64,000 nucleotides of DNA, taken from NCBI GenBank assembly GCA_028751875.1, contig CM054155.1:1787282-1851281 (forward strand), given 5' to 3'. This stretch comes from Rapana venosa (lineage: Eukaryota > Mollusca > Gastropoda > Neogastropoda > Muricidae). Shown here piece after piece: positions 60,660-64,000 of the stretch (position 1 is the stretch's first letter; every line of letters starts with the position of its first letter). Under the pieces are notes generated by a model. The model saw nothing but the letters and a program-made list of their open reading frames with translations, had not been told where the DNA came from and did no database searches. Both the position numbers and the translations under genes were made by a program.

Positions 60660-61099
60660 TTTCTTTATATACGAGTTAAAATTTTGATTGGACTCAAATG
60701 GATTGTTTATCTTTATCAAATATTTGGTAGTGGACAATGCCCCGTCTCTGCTTTTACGTGTGAATTTTAGAAGACTTTAGTGAGCAAGTGAAATAAAACT
60801 TTATTATGGCAAAAAGAAAAGGGGTAAAATAATATTTTGGGGTTTTAGTATGTGAAGAGTTTCAATCCCCTTCAGTGTTTTCAAACTGTTTCCCATAAAT
60901 TGTAGTAAACAAAAAACGTTGATGGGACCATACGTCATTACTTTTTATGAAATTTTTGCTACCTTACTAAAACGGGGGAAATATTGGTGGCACTAGTTGC
61001 GTTTTCCCCTCTAACAAAGGCCCCCTTTGGTGAGGAATGACAAATAATAAAAAAGGAGGTCCATCTCCCCAAATTTTTTTTTTTTCATAAGTGTCTATG
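60660..61099. other. Convergent intergenic region, right copy
   Basis: AT-rich sequence between the 3' end of polB and the convergent gene; partner of 14380-14880. Short plus-strand patches (LYQIYGSG near 60705-60728) are shared with the left copy, so a small extra gene is possible. Confidence 0.3.
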
Positions 61100-61890
61100 C
61101 CCAGATGGGGTCTGTTTCTCGTTTGTGACGGCGCTGGTTTTTAGCTCTCCCGGAGATACAGTATCTCGTTTCTTCCCAAAGGGTATTGTGGTTGCTTTTG
61201 GTTTTTGTTTGGATTGCTTTCGTTTTTTTTGCCTTTGATGGGTTGCGGTTTTAATCCTTGGCTTTTGTTTTTCTCAGAGTTCATTGCCTCAGAACGGCAG
61301 GCAGTTTCTTCCCACTCTGTATTTCGTGTGCCTGGGGTCATGATTTCTTGGGGGTACTGAATGCAAAAAATCTTTTTTCTAACAGCTTGTTAAAAATTTT
61401 AAAAAATCTTTGGGTCGGGGGTTTTCTGGTTTACCTCTTTTTATTGCACTCCCCTGCTTTAGTAACAACATTAATGCTCCTTTTTTCTTTACCATCATCG
61501 CACGAATAAGTTGGGATTTTTAAGGGCCCCGACTATAGTTTTTCCCGAAAGCAACTGCAGTTGCGGTGGCATCTTTTCATAAGGGCTCGCATCTTTTTAC
61601 CAGAAACTACTCCACTTCGTAAGAGCAAATTTTTCCCCTTTTTCTGATTGATCATGGGGTAAGTATAAAAAGGCTATTTTGGGGGTTCATTTGGGTTCAT
61701 GTTGATGAAGGAGGTCTTTAATGCGCCTTTTTGCAGGGAAAAGATCTGCCATATTGTTGTTAGACAGCCATTCTTTGTATTTGGGAATTTTCCTGCTGCA
61801 AAAAGCTTGTTTATTAATGCCGCCCTGTCCTTTCCCGTCCTTTTTCTGGTTTTGGATTTTAGAGTTTTTGGGATCCTTGTTCAATTAATA
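61100..61890 (-). CDS. Uncharacterised element gene, right copy (broken)
   Basis: A minus-strand frame from 61884 has DPKNSKIQNQKKDGKGQ at the N-terminus, then KYKEWLSNNNMADLF. It continues after frameshifts through an FLYLPHDQSEKG-like patch to about 61100. The same patches occur in the left copy at 13660-14370. N-terminally Lys-rich. No family recognised; in other virus-like elements this position may hold a structural or integrase gene, but I cannot see a DDE signature. Confidence 0.4.
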
Positions 61891-61969
61891 AAAAAAAAAA
61901 ATGCCCGTTGGGGAACCAAACCTTCTGTGCTAAGAAATATATTATTGTCTTTGCCCCAAAATTAAAAGC

Positions 61970-62323
61970 AATCTCGCGGTTCTTCGGGGTTTTTCAGTGG
62001 GTTGATAATAATCTCGAAGCTGTGGCTTAGCAATAGGAGATATTTGTTTCCCTGTCAAAATTGTAGCACTCTTTTTTTGCCGCGTCAACTTTCAGAAATG
62101 TTTTTGCAGCATGTCCTTGTTCACGAAGTTTTTCGTTAATAAAGTCTAACTGAGCAATTCTTTGCCTTTCGTATTCTGCCTGTGCTCTGTTCAGTTGTTC
62201 TATTGCTTTATCATATCTCTTCCTTTCTTCGTCTGTATGAAGTTTAGAAAACAAGTTGTTGCTGCCTGTAAAAACAAGTGCGTTAACTACAGCACCACCA
62301 ATCATCATCACTAAAGAAGCCAT
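61970..62323 (-). CDS. Membrane-anchored coiled-coil protein, right copy
   Basis: A clean 98-codon minus-strand frame starts at 62323 (MASLVMMIGGAVVNALVF). Residues 2-20 form one hydrophobic helix with Gly/Ala spacing. Residues about 28-75 are charged and heptad-like (DEERKRYDKAIEQL, RAQAEYERQRIAQL), predicting a coiled coil. A frameshift near residue 82 hides the C-terminus, which continues in another frame to about 61970 with an RDYYQPT-like patch. I recall very similar small proteins encoded beside polB in Polinton-like elements of cnidarians and molluscs, with no assigned function. It lies directly downstream of the small hydrophobic gene (12 bases or so), suggesting co-transcription. Confidence 0.6.
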
Positions 62324-62334
62324 TTTTTATTATG

Positions 62335-62485
62335 GATTAATATTTTCTGGAATGATTCCCTGCTTTACCAAGAAGTCTTTTGTAGCAATGGATGCTGTTA
62401 CAACCGCAACTAGTTTAGCGCTATCCTGAAAGTCTAGTTTTCCTAAATCAGCAGACTACATTTTTAGAAGGCTCTTTCCTAACAT
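62335..62485 (-). CDS. Small hydrophobic protein of the virus-like element, right copy
   Basis: A minus-strand frame of about 50 codons starts at 62485 and ends with a double TAA just before the next gene. It contains SADLGKLDF, then a hydrophobic AKLVAVVTASIATK helix and a conserved QGIIPENINP end. One in-frame TAG near codon 10 may be an error or mean that the true start is downstream. It is preserved in the left copy at 13085-13265. Function unknown; the size and helix suit a small membrane or virion protein. Confidence 0.5.
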
Positions 62486-62504
62486 AGTATCATCATCATC
62501 ATTA
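62486..62504 (-). repeat. (GAT)n 3' tail of LINE-D
   Basis: Minus strand: after TGTAATGGCTAAT come four GAT units, and then the start of the small hydrophobic gene. It marks the insertion point of LINE-D and the end of similarity between the two arms. Confidence 0.6.
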
Positions 62505-64000
62505 GCCATTACACCCAGCGGTGTGTAGGGCAGCAACAAAGCGCTTCCACTCCTGCTTATTCTGGGCCAACCTAGTCACTGATCCCCAAGAGTGCTGCAT
62601 GGCCTTCATCTCACTTTCTACAGTTCTTTTCCACGTTGCTTTTGGTCTTCCTTTCTTTCTCCTTCCTTCCGGGGTCCAGTGCAATGCTGTTCTTGCAATT
62701 GACTGTGGGTCTCTTCGGAGGATGTGCCCAATCCACTTCCACCGTCTTCTGGTAATGATGGTTCCCAAGTCTTCTTGCCTGCATCTCCGTAGTAGGTCTT
62801 CATTGGAGATTTTTCTCTGGCCAAAAGATCCGGAGAATTCTTCGCAGGCATATGGGTGTGGAAGGATCGAAGTTGGTTTAAATCCACTTCCGTCATCCTC
62901 CCGCACTCAGAAACGTTTTAGGAGCGTAGACACAACACAGCTCTGGGATAGCTTTCAGCTTGGTGTTGGTGCTGTATGAGTTGATCTCGATATTGTTCAT
63001 CTCCCTAAACACATTCCTTTGGGCCTGCCCAGTCTGTTGTGGATGTCTTCTTTTGTGCCGCCCTCTGGTTTGATGATGCTGCCAAAGGGTTTATGTTGAA
63101 CTTGTCTGCTGGCGCAGGTCAGTTCCATTTCACTTTCACAGGGGCTGGTGTGTTGTTACATTGAGCGACATTGTCTCCGTTTCTTGGTGCTAATACCGAA
63201 GCCCCACTTGCTGTCCGTTTGTTTGTAGTTGCTGGTTTCTCTGGATATGTTGGTTGTGTGTGGGACAGCAGCGCCAGGTCATCGCAAGTCAAGGTCGTCT
63301 AGTGTTGAGAACAGGCTCCAGCTGTGAATCCCTCTTGGGGTTGTCTTCTGTCGTCTTCCTCATCACCCAATCGATGGCCAGATTGAAGAGAACTGCTGAC
63401 ATCACACATCCTTGTCTTACTCCAGTTTGACTTCGAAATTATGTGTTGCTATGGCCCACAGAGCATCTGAAGTTGTCATAGAAGCTTTTGATAAGGTGTA
63501 CCAGTTTCGATGGGATGCCATTAGTGTCGAAGGATACTCAAAGGCTGTCTCTGTGTATGCTGTCAAATGCCTTTTCGAAGTCCACAAAGTTCACATACAG
63601 TTGTCTTTGCCACTCTGTGCATCTTGTTTCGATGATGTTTCTGAGCGTGTGAATATCTGGTCTATACATCCTCGTTGCTTCCTGAACCCTGCTTGTTCCT
63701 CCTCAAAGCATCGTCCACAGCGTCTGATATTCTTTGATGATGACCTTGGCCAGTATCCTGCTTGGCACAGACAAAAGAGTGATTCCCTCCAGTTGTTGCA
63801 GTCGCTCAGGGTTCCTTTCTTGGGATTTTGACTATCACTCCCTTGGTCCAGTCATCAGGTACTTTCTCGTTCTTCCATGCAGCTGTGAACAGTGGTTGCA
63901 GTATGTCAGCTGCTAGTTCAGAATCTGCTTGAACAGTTCGGCACCAAGGTTGTCCTGGCCTGGTGACTTGCCATTCTTGAGGGTCTTGATGGCAGCCACT
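62502..64000 (-). mobile_element. LINE-D: reverse-transcriptase LINE, running off the window
   Basis: The minus-strand frame 62906-62502 is a LINE C-terminus (WKWIGHILRRD, RKKGRPKATWKRTV, AQNKQEWKRFVAALH). Upstream segments to 64000 encode reverse transcriptase in broken frames: KNGKSPGQDN (about 63960-63990), EEEQAGFRKQRG (about 63680-63715), NFVDFEKAFDSI (about 63560-63595) and GVRQGCVMSA (about 63395-63425). It is a different family from LINE-A and LINE-C. The catalytic FADD region is not legible and the 5' half is outside the window. Confidence 0.8.

Larger units (their letters stand above)
40037..62488 (-). repeat. Inverted duplicate of 13085-31317
   Basis: Matching landmarks run backwards: LINE-A 5' end, SINE-1, TATC array, G/T tract, LINE-C, SINE-2, the virus-like element, polB and the small genes. 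Position sums are about 71,340 near LINE-A, about 70,700-70,900 from SINE-1 to SINE-2, about 71,350 near 50 kb and about 75,540 beyond 55.2 kb, the last jump reflecting the 4.4-kb insertion. Confidence 0.88.

Noticed and set aside
34366..62488. Biological giant palindrome as the preferred explanation
   Set aside because: The fixed-size gap, the contig overlap and allele-like insertions fit a haplotig better; kept as an alternative to test.

Overview
This is a window of repeat-rich eukaryotic (metazoan) draft genome. There are no operons, no ribosome binding sites and no recognisable single-copy host gene. It holds several non-LTR retrotransposons, tRNA-derived SINEs, long microsatellites and one large DNA-virus-like mobile element. 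The mix of RTE-type LINEs, dense TATC/GA/GT microsatellites and a Polinton-like polymerase suggests a marine invertebrate, perhaps a mollusc; that host call is weak. Two runs of exactly 500 N (9466-9965 and 33866-34365) divide the window into three contigs. Sequence quality is a mosaic: some stretches read cleanly (about 0.9-2.4 kb, 30.9-33.8 kb, 37.1-39.5 kb, 42.4-45.0 kb, 51.0-52.2 kb, 62.0-64.0 kb), while most of the rest carries dense frameshifts and smeared homopolymers like an unpolished noisy long-read consensus. Broken frames are therefore not proof of pseudogenes.

The key to the layout is that the same locus is present twice in opposite orientations. Contig 3 (34366-64000) is the reverse complement of contig 1 (about 1-5740) followed by contig 2 (about 31317 down to 13085). 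The end of contig 2 (31317-33865) also repeats the start of contig 1 (1-2505) in direct orientation. The simplest reading is that contig 2 then contig 1, overlapping by about 2.5 kb, is one allele, and contig 3 is the other allele scaffolded beside it head-to-head. The two versions differ by allele-specific insertions: 4.4 kb at 50760-55165, a LINE at 62486-64000, and about 0.6 kb at 29810-30480.

In the orientation of contig 2 the locus reads: a damaged RTE LINE (9966-11660); a 21-bp minisatellite; a Polinton/Maverick- or adintovirus-like element (about 13.09-24.6 kb; inverted copy about 46.4-62.49 kb) with a protein-primed family B DNA polymerase, small membrane/coiled-coil genes and a long block of unidentified coding sequence; a tRNA-derived SINE (SINE-2); an endonuclease/reverse-transcriptase LINE (LINE-C); microsatellites; a second SINE (SINE-1); an RTE LINE (LINE-A) lying tail-to-tail with a CR1/Rex1-like LINE (LINE-B); then, in contig 1, TAGA, GT and CT microsatellites, another SINE-1 copy and poorly resolved sequence.

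The most interesting content is the virus-like element. Its polymerase is recognisable in both copies from short motifs (DFES exonuclease motif, DAN before the first palm aspartate, NNS..FGKTM, YTDxDS). The genes around it keep the same order in both copies, and most of them I cannot assign.
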